A stretch of 64,000 nt of DNA. Origin: Ectobius pallidus (Eukaryota; Arthropoda; Insecta; Blattodea; Ectobiidae). This document shows, piece by piece, positions 29,523 to 39,822 of the stretch. Location: positions 11,958,530-12,022,529 of the forward strand of contig CAXKWD010000006.1 in assembly GCA_964059195.1 (NCBI GenBank), written 5' to 3'. The position numbers and the translations under genes are program-made. Positions within the stretch are counted from its first letter, which is position 1. The number at the start of each line of letters is the position of its first letter. The notes under the pieces are model-generated. The model did not search any database. It saw only the letters and a program-made list of their open reading frames with translations, and was not told the DNA's origin.

Positions 29523-30242
29523 ACTCTCTCCATGAGTTGCTTTATATAGTTTAACTTTACCATCTATCGTGATATCTATGGGTTGAATGCCTGCTATGAT
29601 GCAGGAAGCATCGAAAGATACTGTCCTGTATGCTTTTGTCATTTTAATATTCATAAGCCTTTGGATGCGTTGTAGTTTTTTAACATTCCTAGCACGTCGT
29701 AGAGCTTCGTACCACACCGGGGCTCCATAAGAAAGAATAGGTTCGAGTGCCCCTTTATATATTGTATACAGTGCTTTGTGCTCTAGTCCCCAGTTTAGTT
29801 TCGCTGATTTAGATTGTGTATGTATTAAGGCTATGGCTTTGTTGTGTACTTGATCGATATGCTTGTTAAATCTAAATCATCTGTCTAGATAAATTCCAAG
29901 ATATTCCAGTTCTTCAACTTGTTCTATTGGTTTATTGTTTATGTATATATTCATGCTTAGGTTGTGTATTTTCCTTTTCTGTGTAACTATTAGTACTTTT
30001 GACTTTGTTTCATTAAACTTGATCTTATTATCACGAGCCCAGCGCTCTATTCTTGTTACATCTTCATTAGCATAGTTTTCGGTTTCCAATATTGATCTGC
30101 CTCTCGTCATAACAAGCAAGTCGTCAGCAAAGGCGATTAACTCAGTGTTTTTTGTGTAATCTAATTGTAATAGAGGATTGTATAAAACATTCCATAATCC
30201 AGGATCACAGCTCGAGCCTTGAGGGCCGGTGTTGTTTTGCAA
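29523..30242 (-). pseudogene. LINE reverse transcriptase, 3' part
   Basis: Two blocks. At 29877-30242 are motif B (TGPQGSSCDPGLWNVLYN) and motif C (ELIAFADDLLVMTRG), then LEYLGIYLDR. At 29523-29717 is the connection region (YEALRRARNVKKLQRIQRLM, then AYRTVSFDASCIIAGIQP). The G.PQGS..GP.LWN form and FADD rather than YADD fit R1/LOA/I-type LINEs. Motif A and upstream are lost. Continuity with the RNase H block is restored if the MITE is removed. Confidence 0.75.
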
Positions 30243-30472
30243 CCGGAGAGGCAGTACATGACGTCAGAAGACCACCATGTGAAATGAGTTGTGACGTAAG
30301 GTACAGAAGTAAATGATGTTTGACTCATTACAGACGAAAGCCAAATTTTTTGGTAACAATACCAAAGTAACAAAAAAACTTGCATTGATCACAATAACAC
30401 TTGTGTTAACAGTGGAAAAAACAAATTTGTTTCTGTATTCTGCACTGGATGTGTCCCATACGAAACTGCTCA

Positions 30473-30748
30473 CTACAACAGAGGCTCGATGTGACGACCA
30501 CCAACGTCGTTGCACATATTGTACTGACGAATCATGTTCCAGTAGACTCGTTCCATCACACCTGTAGTCCCATTAATCTCTTGTGCAGCGACCATCACTC
30601 GTGCCAGCAGTTCTTCCTCGGTCTCTACAGGAGTCTCGAACACCATACTCTTCATACGACCCCAGAAGAAATAGTCCAATGGCGTTAAGTCCGGCGAATC
30701 TGACACATTGTAATGACTGTAGCACAGAAACAGTACATTTCCGGACAT
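30473..30748 (-). pseudogene. mariner/IS630-type transposase C-terminal fragment
   Basis: The frame contains SPDLTPLDYFFWGRMKSMVF, then ETPVETEEELLARVMVAAQE, and ends GGRHIEPLL. This is the ending of an insect IS630-like family in which SPDLTPLDFFLWG holds the last catalytic D and HIEPFL is the usual terminus. The N-terminal 25 residues are unrelated (internal deletion). It lies just inside the right end of the 28017-30828 element and points leftwards, as expected. Confidence 0.75.
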
Positions 30749-30830
30749 GGGTTTCTATTCATAATATTGTCTACTAAGTCCCTTCTACTAGCCCTAGAAG
30801 TTTGTAATATGAATTTCCGTACACCTGGTA

Positions 30831-31025
30831 TTTGGTAAATACCTGATTTTTTATTGCCTGGTTCTTTGTCATTTTTTAGGAGGTTTTTTAAGCTGATTTT
30901 ATTCTAGGGAGCCAAAATTATATTATTGGGGAGAGGGGCATAAAATAGAACAGGATGTAAAACTATTAAACCCAGTAGAAACCTAACCTACTTTATAAAA
31001 TATAACAATCCTATTATATTTAACA
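30831..31025 (+). pseudogene. second Penelope-like endonuclease scrap, opposite orientation
   Basis: In the plus frame over about 30931-30985 the residues GEGHKIEQDVKLLNPVET match EEGHAIQQDGKLLKPVER of the minus-strand fragment at 27780-28014. The two fragments lie on either side of the mariner and face each other. A further partial inverted copy of the following sequence (AACCTACTTTATAAAA) occurs at about 33595. Confidence 0.55.
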
Positions 31026-32444
31026 CTAGCTGAAAAGGCCCGGCGTTGCCCGGGCTTTGTATTTTGTAATTTGAAATTAACTTATGGAGGACTTTCGATG
31101 TTGAAACTCTAGGTCCTGATATAATAATGTATGTAGAATTCGAAATGAGGAAGAACAACATATGGCACTCAGACTATTCCCTCAGAAAACGCTAGATATA
31201 GCTTTTTATGGTTCATAGAGGATGTCGAATGCTGCATTCCGTTGCTTCTACTCATCATGCCTGGGAGGGGTTGAAATAAGAAGAAACATAAATTACGTAA
31301 GATTGTATTGACTTGACGGAAAATTTTATTTCTCATTCTCATGTTAAACCGTTTCGGGCCTGAAATAAAATAGAAATGCAGTATCACTTTCATACTTTCC
31401 TCCCCTAAAACCCGGGACATAATATACTGCGAGTATAGGACTCAAAATGTTCCATCCCATGCTTAGGGCCTATGATAAATCTCAACTAATACAAAGCCTA
31501 CAGCTATGGATAACTGACTATTTACCGACTTCTGATATAGCATACTCACACACTTAAGTTGCTCCTGCAATACGACCTCTTATTCTACATCAAAATGTGA
31601 AGTGAGAAAATATTTCTTATGTTGAGGGTAGAGAAAGTTATGTGACTGCATCACACTGTGCTTTATTTTCGTGTAATTCATTTTTCAGTATTTATTTTCG
31701 ACAATATATTAAGGCTAGTTTACACGACGAAATTAGGTTTCGTAAGTAAGTTTCGCAACTGTTTTTTACTTGAATGCGCAAGCGCAAGATGTACTGGCGA
31801 CAATGAGTTACGAAACTACGCAGTTTCGGCTGATTCCAACTTTTCACGAAACTATAATTGTAATGTTGATATTTTACGCTTATTTAGTTGATCGCGTTTT
31901 GTAAAATGATATGGGGAAGTGAGGAAATTGTGAAATGCCTGTATTCATACGTGTTTCAAACATTTATATGGGATTTTAATAACTTGAACTTCAGAAATAA
32001 CATGAAATGTGTGGTTGCATTGGAAAGAAAATGTGTGTAATTAGTTTCACGAAATCACTTTCATGAAAGTGGTTACGAAACCTAGTGTCATCGTGTAAAC
32101 TAGCCTTTACATGGAATCATAATTCGTTAAAGTCCAGCATTAGGCTATATAGTTGCCAAGGCCCTATGTAATCACAGTAAACAATTCACTGTTGCCATGT
32201 GAACTAAACAGCATTTCTTTTTTTCAGTATAAAATTCTCAGAAATTATATAATTTTCAAGGGAAGGAGTATTTTGTTTGAATTTTAATGTTGACCGCTAT
32301 ACTTCCCGGGCTTAACTGGGTATGTGTGCAAAATTCCGTGTAAATTGGTAAAGAAATGTAGATTTGTATAAGGAACAAACATACATACATACATACATAC
32401 ATACATACATACCCACAAACACACATTCGACTTTATATATTAGA
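31026..32444 (-). mobile_element. Helitron (minus strand)
   Basis: On the minus strand it starts TCTAATATATAAAGTCGAA and ends GGGCCTTTTCAGCTAG after a GC-rich stem (GCCCGGGCAACGCCGGGC). It is flanked by A before the start and T after the end, as required. Internal: a TTA-flanked MITE and a (CATA)n microsatellite at about 32382-32412. No Rep/helicase coding, so non-autonomous. Confidence 0.8.
31712..32106. mobile_element. TTA-flanked MITE inside the Helitron (Harbinger-like)
   Basis: Inverted ends AGGCTAGTTTACACGA, target duplication TTA (31709-31711, 32107-32109), and an internal inverted GAAACT/GGTTTCGTAA theme. 395 bp. The TTA duplication and AGGCTAG terminus resemble the Harbinger-like element at 16746-25138. 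Confidence 0.8.
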
Positions 32445-32506
32445 TACATAAGTAGCACAAGTCACTAGTCCAGTAATATAAAAACTTTTACAAACAGTGA
32501 GTCAGT

Positions 32507-32975
32507 CATAACTATTACTAAAAACTTCTTAAAATTGTTAAAATTGTGCTTAAATTCAATTTAAGAAAGTCTTGTATTAAAATGCAGATGTTGTTTCTTC
32601 TACGCGTTTATTAGCATCAAAATGCTTAGAAGAAACAACATCTGCATTTTAATACAATAGTGTTCCCTATTACAGGCCATGGAGGCCCAGAGGGTTCCAG
32701 GAGGTTGAGGCTCCCAGATTTTTAGACATCGGCACAGGAAGGTGGTAAGGTTGTCAGCCTTACGCACCGGCCGCCTTTACCCCCAGGATTGCTCCTGGTA
32801 CTCATTTCTGTTAGAGGCTGAGTCGACCCCAGGGCCATAGTGCCACCAGAAGGATTAGGCCAATTGAAAAACTCCAATGACCTCATCGGGGATCGAACCC
32901 GCGACCCATTTTAATACAATACTTTATTAAATTGAATTTAAGCACAATTTTAAGAAGTTTTTAGTAATAGTTATG
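32507..32975. repeat. foldback element interrupted by a SINE
   Basis: Ends CATAACTATTACTAAAAACT are inverted at 32956-32975. A second inner hairpin (AATGCAGATGTTGTTTCTTC, inverse at about 32633-32652) sits near the left. The SINE at 32660-32906 splits it. No coding capacity. Confidence 0.75.
32660..32906 (-). mobile_element. tRNA-derived SINE with 15-bp TSD
   Basis: Minus strand begins near 32906 with GGGTCGCGGGTTCGATCCCC (B-box-like) and continues with AATTGGCCTAATCCTTCTG and ATGAGTACCAGGAGCAATCC, the same family as 15738-16016. The 15-bp CATTTTAATACAATA occurs on both sides (32645-32659, 32907-32921). The A-box half of the head is missing, so it is slightly 5'-truncated. Confidence 0.85.
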
Positions 32976-33879
32976 ACCAGGGCCTGGATTCTGATGACCT
33001 AAAATTGTTTGAAAAATGACCTATAAGATGACCCTAAATTTTAAAGAAAATGACTTAATAATTATAAAGAATGACCTAAAAACTGATATTTGTTTATAAA
33101 AAAATATTATTGTACACTCAAAGTTATAGACTAATTTGTACAAAATTGTAAAATCTGTAGGCTAAATGCAGAAACGATGTTGTAGATATAAAAACTTTGT
33201 TCTTTGTTCTTGATTGGAGCATTTGAGAAGAAAAGCAAGAACATTGTTTTTAAAGTATACCCTAAAAAAATGTTGCATTATACAGTGAGTCTCAGACAGA
33301 TTGGTGCCGCTTGTCGCGCGCCGTGTTTAGCTTGTGATGACTCAACACTTCCCGCGTCGCTGCCAGCTGTGTCCCCGCAGATAAGTAAACAATTCCTGCA
33401 TAGCCTGCAGTTGAGCATTGTTCTCATGTTGTACAGACGTGAAAGTGTTATTCGGTAGTTGTCACAACTAAAAGAAAACATTAGGATAGAGATAAACTCA
33501 ATAATAACGGAAGAACAATTAATGCGTATTAATCGGAATTTCCTATCACGATGCCAAAAAGGCAAAAAAGATATGTAAAATATAATAGGATATGTTATGT
33601 TTTATAAAGTAGGTTAGATTTCTACGGTTTTTAAATTACTGAGCATTGGTGGAAATTATATTGAACACAATTTCCTCTACCTATAGACCTAGTACCTATG
33701 GTACGGGCAGAGGAAGCACTAAGAGAAGTGTCTCATGTCAGAACATGGTTAGTTTAGCAACTGTTCACAAGAATGATAACACTAGCCTGCAAAAAAGACA
33801 AAAATTTCTGTGGCAAAAACGAAAATAAGTGTGTTTGATTAACTTCGCTGTGCTGAATTTGAAAATGCATTTCGTTTTT
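32976..33879. other. fragments of known repeats, no gene
   Basis: Begins with CCAGGGCCTGGATTCTGATG, a left end of the GGGCC-type hAT family also seen at 1864, 17373 and 41784; no partner right end was found. Contains an inverted scrap of repeat B at about 33670-33715. The rest is unassigned. Confidence 0.5.
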
Positions 33880-33892
33880 CTCTATTACATCT

Positions 33893-36809
33893 CATCATCA
33901 TATGGCACTACAGCCCATATCGAGCCCTGGCCTCCCCAATCTTTCTCCTCCAGACTTCTCTATCCACCGCCACCGATTTCCAGTTTCTGATTCCTAGCAG
34001 CTGTTCAGCATCCTTTCTAACGGCATCCTCCCATCTATTTTTTGGTCGTCCTTGGGACCTCTTCCCATCAAATGAAGCCTTCATTATCCTTTTCGGTATC
34101 CTTTGTTCTGGCATTCTGTGCACATGCCCGGCCCATTGTAGCCTCTTCAGACGAATTACAATGTCTATTGGTGTTCCATACAGTTGTTTTAGTTCTGTAT
34201 TATTTCTTATTCTCCACGTTCCATTTTCATTGATGGGTCCGTATATTCTTCGTAGTACCTTTCTCTCAAAAATATTTATCATGTCTGCTCCCTTCTGGGA
34301 AAAGGTCCAAGTCTCACATCCGTACATTAGTACTGGTTGGATCATAGTTTTGTATAGGAGGATTTTAGTTTTCCTATGAACTACTCTGGACTTCATTACA
34401 TTGATAAGGCTAAAATATGTTTGGTTTGCCATGCTGATTCTTTTTTGAATCTCTGTCATCTCATTATTGTCCTCTGTAATACAGGTTCCCAGGTAACGAA
34501 ACTGGCCTACTCTCTCTACCTGATTATCCTCAACCCAAAGTTCGTGTTGTTGTGTTCCCGTATCTGATTTGGTTAGTAATTTCATTACTTTTGTTTTGTC
34601 AACATTTATATTTAATCCTATTTCCTTTGCAGCTTCGTTAAGTGCCTGCACTGTTTCCTCTCCCCTATGCCATTGTCTTGCCAGGATCCCAATATCATCC
34701 GCGTAGCCTAGGATTTGAATACTCTTTGTTTGTATTGTGGAGTTCACAGCTACTCCTAGCTTCCTTATAACGAATTCTAATGCCAAGTTGAAGAGTGTTG
34801 GCGCCAGTCCATCACCCTGCTTCAGGCCCTGCCCCACTTTAAAAGGGTCCGAGAGCTCTCCTTTAACTTTCACCTGTGCTTCCATATCCGTCATAGTAAC
34901 CTGCACTAATCTAATTAGCTTGTTAGGTATTTTAAAATGTGATAAAATGCTGTATAATTTATTTCTTAAAATATTGTCATATGCTTGGCTAAAATCCACA
35001 TATATCTGATGTATGGTTATATTGTGTTCTCCACATTTTTCAAGTATTTGTTTCAGGGTAAAAATTTGATCTATCGTGGATCTACCTTTGCGAAATCCTC
35101 CCTGATATTCTCCCAAATTGGGCTCAGCAAAATGTTGCAATTTCTTAAGAACAAGAGTAGTGAAAATTTTGTATGTGGTGCATAGCAGTGATATCCCTCT
35201 ATAATTATGACAGGCTAATCTGTCTCCCTTCTTGTGTATAGGTACGATTACTGTTTTCTTCCAATCTTCTGGAATCTGTTCTTGTCTCCATATCTGTAAA
35301 ATTAGTTTATGGATTTGAGATACCATAAATTGTCCACCATATTTAATTAGTTCCGCAGGAATTCTGTCCACTCCAGGTGCCTTCTTATTTCTAAGAGCCT
35401 GGGTGACCTTCTCTACTTCATCTCTTGTAGGAGGGTCTATTAGTACATCGTCCTCCTCGATACATGGCGTTTCTTCCAAATCCGAGGAATGAGAGTTCAA
35501 CAAACTCTCGAAATATTGTTTCCATCTCCCTCTGATCTGGTTAGTATCTCCTATTATATTCCCATCTACATCCTTACAAAGATCAGTTCTACCAACAAAA
35601 CCCCTTTTAATGTTTTTAATCATTTTGAAGCCACTATGAGATCTGGATTCTTTAAAATCTTTATCCATTTGTTGAAGTTTCTTATTAATATATGCACGTT
35701 TCTTGCTTCTACAGGTTTTATGGGCTTCTTTTCTTGCTAGCTCGTAAGCTTGTTTCCTTAGCCTTGATGGTCTGTTTATATAATTTTTATACGCTGAGAT
35801 TTTGGCCTTAATAGCCGAGTCACAGTCCTCATCAAACCATTCAGATCTATCTGGTTTAGGTTGCTGTCCAATTATATTAGCTGCGGCTCCCAGAGTTCCA
35901 GCTTTCAAAGATTCCCAATTTTCTTTGATTTCATTTCCATTACTGCTAACATTGCTCCGACCTCCCATTTCTGGTTCTTTCATGCACTCCATCAGTGCTA
36001 ATTTATACTTTTCCCGAGTATCTGGGTCATCCAATAAATCCAGATGAAATTTAGGTTCTGAAGTTTTCTTAGTAATTTTATGCATTGCTATTTTACATCT
36101 GAATCTAGCTTTAACGAGGAAATGGTCTGAGCCACATTCAGCACCCCTGAAGGATCTAACATCGAGTATACTATTTGCACCTCTTCGCTCGATCAGGCAG
36201 TGATCAATTTGGTTAAAGGTTTTCCTATCTGGAGATGCCCATGTATGTTTATGGATGTTCCGATGGGGGAATAATGTGGAGCTAATGACCATATCTTTGC
36301 TTATTGCAAAGTCTATAAGTCGGCTTCCATTGTTATTGCTGCTGTCATGTAGACTGTGAGATCCTATTGTTCCTTGAAATATCTCTTCCTTTCCTATTTT
36401 AGCATTGAGGTCCCCCATAATTATTTTGATGTCATTTGATGGAAGGCGGTCGAATATCCTTCCTAATTCATCATAAAATTCGTCTTTGATGGTTTCATCT
36501 TTCTCTTCTGTTGGAGCGTGGCAATTAATAATTGACAGGTTGAAGAATCTTGTTCTTATCCGAAGTGTGCATATTCTTTCATTAATAGGTGTAAATTGTA
36601 AGATCGAGCTTTTAAGAGTTTTGTCGACAATAAAAGCAACTCCCACATTGCTCATCCTAGTCGATTTGCCGCTGCTAAAGATAATGTGGCTCCTATTCTC
36701 CCACGTATCTGTTCCATTCCAATTTGTTTCCTGTATGGATAATATTCCCATTTTATAGGCCATCATCTGATCTAGTAGATTTTTTAGGGAACCTGTTTTA
36801 CATAAGGAA
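33893..36809 (-). mobile_element. RTE-type LINE, 5'-truncated, 13-bp TSD
   Basis: CTCTATTACATCT lies on both sides (33880-33892 and 36810-36822), a perfect 13-bp target duplication. On the minus strand the element starts TTCCTTATGTAAAACAGG and ends ...CCATATGATGATG. A short ATG/TGA-repeat 3' end is typical of RTE LINEs. The coding frame is open from the truncated 5' end to the natural stop. Confidence 0.9.
33908..36766 (-). CDS. RTE-type ORF: APE endonuclease and reverse transcriptase
   Basis: 952 codons from the first ATG, but the frame is open upstream to the insertion boundary, where SLCKTGSLKNLLDQ precedes MMAYKMG. So the real protein began further 5' (WNVR-type start lost). Endonuclease motifs: ILSIQETNWNG, IIMGDLNAKIG, ECGSDHFLVKA. 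RT motifs: KAPGVDRIPAELIKYGG, WKKTVIVPIHKKGD, NYRGISLLCTTYKI, GFRKGRSTIDQIF, IYVDFSQAYDN (motif A), GLKQGDGLAPTLFN (motif B), LGYADDIGIL (motif C), and a C-terminal LQWAGHVHRMP plus GRPKNRWEDAV. Matches RTE-type insect LINEs. No internal stop. It could in principle still give RT activity if transcribed, but the promoter is gone. Confidence 0.85.
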   Translation of the reverse strand: MMAYKMGILSIQETNWNGTDTWENRSHIIFSSGKSTRMSNVGVAFIVDKTLKSSILQFTPINERICTLRIRTRFFNLSIINCHAPTEEKDETIKDEFYDELGRIFDRLPSNDIKIIMGDLNAKIGKEEIFQGTIGSHSLHDSSNNNGSRLIDFAISKDMVISSTLFPHRNIHKHTWASPDRKTFNQIDHCLIERRGANSILDVRSFRGAECGSDHFLVKARFRCKIAMHKITKKTSEPKFHLDLLDDPDTREKYKLALMECMKEPEMGGRSNVSSNGNEIKENWESLKAGTLGAAANIIGQQPKPDRSEWFDEDCDSAIKAKISAYKNYINRPSRLRKQAYELARKEAHKTCRSKKRAYINKKLQQMDKDFKESRSHSGFKMIKNIKRGFVGRTDLCKDVDGNIIGDTNQIRGRWKQYFESLLNSHSSDLEETPCIEEDDVLIDPPTRDEVEKVTQALRNKKAPGVDRIPAELIKYGGQFMVSQIHKLILQIWRQEQIPEDWKKTVIVPIHKKGDRLACHNYRGISLLCTTYKIFTTLVLKKLQHFAEPNLGEYQGGFRKGRSTIDQIFTLKQILEKCGEHNITIHQIYVDFSQAYDNILRNKLYSILSHFKIPNKLIRLVQVTMTDMEAQVKVKGELSDPFKVGQGLKQGDGLAPTLFNLALEFVIRKLGVAVNSTIQTKSIQILGYADDIGILARQWHRGEETVQALNEAAKEIGLNINVDKTKVMKLLTKSDTGTQQHELWVEDNQVERVGQFRYLGTCITEDNNEMTEIQKRISMANQTYFSLINVMKSRVVHRKTKILLYKTMIQPVLMYGCETWTFSQKGADMINIFERKVLRRIYGPINENGTWRIRNNTELKQLYGTPIDIVIRLKRLQWAGHVHRMPEQRIPKRIMKASFDGKRSQGRPKNRWEDAVRKDAEQLLGIRNWKSVAVDREVWRRKIGEARARYGL

Positions 36810-36822
36810 CTCTATTACATCT

Positions 36823-38199
36823 GGTGAATGTGAAAAATGTTATTTTGACATTTTGTATAATAAAATAACTGTATGCAGCTTTTGATGCTGCATTTTGAAA
36901 CTTTATTTTTGCGGCAAGTGGTGTGATAGGTGACCTTAACTAATTTTGGGTTGCTGAACACGAATCCTTTGACCGTTTCTACGTCTCATGTCACGTTTTC
37001 TTGCAATAGGTACATCAAAATGAGAGATATAAGTTATTGAATAGACTAGCCTATAGGATAAAAAGTACTGATAAATTAATAATAATTTTTATAATATTTA
37101 CAGAGAAAAATAAAATAAAATTTTTAAACAGTCCAAGACATAGTATTCCACAATTTTTTGTGAGCACAAGCCAGATAAATTTATTTTTCTCAAATTGTCT
37201 GAAGCCGTATAAATACGCATGGAAAAAAAGTTTATTTTGCAGGGAAAAATATTAAAGAGTTGAAATTTTTTGAATTCTTCCGTTGGTTAAAGGCTAAAAT
37301 CTATAAGTCTGCTAAACTTCAAGTTTCTAGCACATCTGGAAGTGAATAAACATCAATGTTAATAAGTGGAAGATTAGACTGTCGTAGATGTGAATGACGT
37401 CATGGCTATCCAGCACTTTTTCTATACTTAAGTGGCAGCTAGAAACATGAAATGTTTGTATGTGCAAATATTCCTGCCAAATTTTATAATTTTATCTCTC
37501 CTATGTGTGTCAAATATTACATAATGTGAGAAAAGTATATAAATTTTACTTAAAATAAAAAAAAGCCTAACTCAATCTAAGGGATAACTGATGGAGATAC
37601 AACAAAAAGTCATAGGACCAAACGTGTAGATGTCTCAAAATCCATTACTGCTGCAGCATTGGTTTTTTTATACTGACTTACCGTTCAGCTACTATAAGCC
37701 ACCAAGGAGGTCTACACATACCTTCACCGTGACATACTTTCAGACAGACAGCAAACACAAAAACTAGATGTGACACCAAGAAAAGAAAAGAAAGGAAAAA
37801 AAAAAATAGCAACGTTTCTGTAATCAGGAGACCTTATTTAGTTAAAATCACTTATTAAATGCTTTGCCTCAAAATGATGCACGCTAGTGTAATCCTAAAA
37901 AATTAAGTAAGCTCTGGCAACACAGCAGTTGGGAGAGCTACATGTTCCATCGCACTACTGAGCAACACCACTAGGTAATCTGTTTTGGGATTGGTCACTT
38001 CCCCTGACAGCATGTGGGCCTGCCTTTCATTAATAAATATGTAATATAAAACCTTTTTGAGGGCATTGAAGAATATTTGTACACTTGAACCAATTAATAA
38101 ATTTTGAAACTTTTTCTTCACTCCAGGAGCACTTCAATACAAACAGTTAATGACTTTTTAACATTCACTCTTTACTTCTTGAGGTAGATAAAATGCAGA
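36823..38199. other. unassigned stretch
   Basis: The first 100 bp continue the sequence to the left of the RTE insertion. The rest shows no domain, inverted ends or duplication. A 72-codon minus frame at 37903-38121 is not recognisable. Confidence 0.5.
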
Positions 38200-38201
38200 T
38201 A

Positions 38202-38820
38202 CAAGGGTGGATCGAAAAGTAATGCACAATAATTTTTATTTTTACAAATTACAAACAAATGCACACTTGAAGGGACATCTTTTGTCTAGTTTTCTATATA
38301 GCCGCCAAGTCTCTCAACACATTTCTTCCATCGTGATACCAGTTTCAAAATACCGTGTTCATAGAAGTCCGTTCGGTTGGAGTATAGCCATCTGCAGACT
38401 GCTGTTTTCACTTCTGCATCTGACGCAAAGTGTTTACTGGCCAGGAATTTCTTCATGGGACCAAACAAATGAAAGGTTATCACGGCCATCTTCGAAGAAT
38501 TCACACCACCTGGAGACATTGCTACGGTCCATACAGTTGTCCCCATACATGCCACGCATGTCCCTTTGAAATTCACTCGGGTTATGCCCTTTAGCCCATA
38601 AAAATCACACTACACTTTGCTGCTCTTCACAATTGGATGATAGTAACATCCGTGCCATCTTTGTTGCATAGTTATCGCTTCTGTCGCTGGAGCCACACAT
38701 GAGAATAAAATAGCATCCGTAGTGGAAGCTTCAAACTCCATCTGGGTGAAAGTTCAACATCTCAGCCTCAATACCAATGCAGAAAAAAATGATTGCCCAT
38801 TACTTTTTGATCCACACTTG
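38202..38820 (-). mobile_element. mariner, internally deleted, canonical orientation
   Basis: Inverted ends CAAGGGTGGATCGAAAAGTA and CAAGTGTGGATCAAAAAGTA, with TA on both sides (38200-38201, 38821-38822). On the minus strand the right part retains N-terminal transposase (EEQQSV, then FLWAKGHNPSEFQRDMRG) and the left part the C-terminus; the catalytic middle is gone. Its orientation is normal, unlike the foldback mariners of this window. Confidence 0.8.
38286..38576 (-). pseudogene. mariner transposase C-terminal fragment
   Basis: The frame contains ITFHLFGPMKKFLASKHFAS, DAEVKTAVCRWLYSNRTDFY and KCVERLGGYIEN, the standard mariner ending after the third catalytic aspartate. The expected SD before FHLFGP is replaced by VIT because of the internal deletion, so catalysis is lost. 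The first 28 residues derive from the N-terminal region across the deletion junction. The 46911-47519 element contains a sister C-terminus on the opposite strand. Confidence 0.8.
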
Positions 38821-38841
38821 TACTAAGATGTTGAATGGTTT

Positions 38842-39240
38842 TTACTTTCTCCAATTTAGAGAAAGTATTGTCTTCATAACACTGGGAAAACAAGTTTCAT
38901 GATGCATAGAAATCGGAAAAAGTGTTTTTGGAATGAAATCTGTCCGTCTCTCTATGGACAAGCACAACAGGAAAACGATTCTTTGTATTTACTTATTTTT
39001 TAAAATTATAAACTTTTTTGGAATTTTATCGAACTGCCCAAAATTTGGTTTAATATAACTGAAATTTTGAAGGGACTTTCCATGACTTTTTATTTAAATT
39101 TTGATTTTCGGAAAAATGGCTCTTAAAGATTTTAATGAAATATTAAATCTGCAACTTTTGTCTATGATTAATGAAATGGCTGCTTTTCTGTAAAAATGAT
39201 TTAGGGGTTACTTGACGTATCCATTTTCAGTTTTACTAAG
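38842..39240 (+). repeat. repeat family B, uninterrupted copy
   Basis: Contains TTTTTACTTTCTCCAATTTA and AGAGAAAGTATTGT, and the site GGAAAAATGGCTCTTAAAGA that corresponds to the Harbinger-like insertion point at 16745/25139. It is diverged but serves as an empty-site reference. Confidence 0.5.
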
Positions 39241-39822
39241 ATACCTCCTTTGCAATAGGCAATGCATGAAAACTTAGCACACTAACGTCGTAGAGAAAAT
39301 TAAAATGAACTTTTTGTGCTAACAGATTTCTTTATAAAATTAATAGATATCAATATAAGAATGAAATAAATGTGACTTAAATGCAGAACGTCAGTACATA
39401 CATTAATTAAAATATAAATGATATTCTTTTGTTTCTCGTAGTAACAAGAAAACCGTGATTTATTGACTTACAGTTGTAAAACACAGTATACCTCAGCACT
39501 AAAACAAATTGGAACAAGGTGGTATAGGCTAATAGGGGTTCAAATCAAACCTCGTGGTCAGCCAAATTGACTTGAGTTTTTCACTTATTTTTTTCCATAA
39601 CTCATCACCGCTATGTTACTGGATATTATAATTGTTTGAACTGAATCTCAGAAAAGATGACATCAGTGAAAAATATAAATGGACGCACTCAAATTAATTA
39701 TTTCAAGAGACTACTCGTGCACGTAAACATTCTAATCACGTGATATAACCTATTTGCAGTTAAAGCACGCAAAATAAGCTAAGGAATAATAATAACAATA
39801 TTATAGTAATGGTATCTATCTA
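39241..39822. other. unassigned, ending in a TATC microsatellite
   Basis: No domain recognised. A (TATC)n run at about 39812-39825 adjoins the Helitron start. Confidence 0.4.

Larger units (their letters stand above)
28117..30240 (-). mobile_element. RNase H-bearing LINE (R1/LOA/I-like), 5'-truncated, poly(A)-tailed
   Basis: Read on the minus strand: RT motifs at 30242-29877, connection and thumb to 29523, an inserted MITE (29518-29262), RNase H (29294-28650), a zinc-knuckle C-terminus (28603-28328), a 3' untranslated region and a poly(A) tail seen as a T20-like run at about 28117-28138. The endonuclease and RT N-terminus are absent. Several frameshifts separate the coding blocks, so it is a pseudogene. 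Confidence 0.75.
28017..30828. mobile_element. mariner/IS630-type element, interrupted by a LINE
   Basis: Inverted repeats of about 65 bp at both ends (starting CCGGGTGTTCGGAAATTCAT on the left; CCAGGTGTACGGAAATTCAT inverted on the right), with TA at 28015-28016 and 30829-30830. Its transposase survives only as a C-terminal scrap at 30473-30748. Most of the length is a later minus-strand LINE insertion (about 28117-30240). Confidence 0.85.

Noticed and set aside
37903..38121. 72-codon minus-strand frame
   Set aside because: No family features, no splice or promoter context; could be chance in AT-rich DNA.
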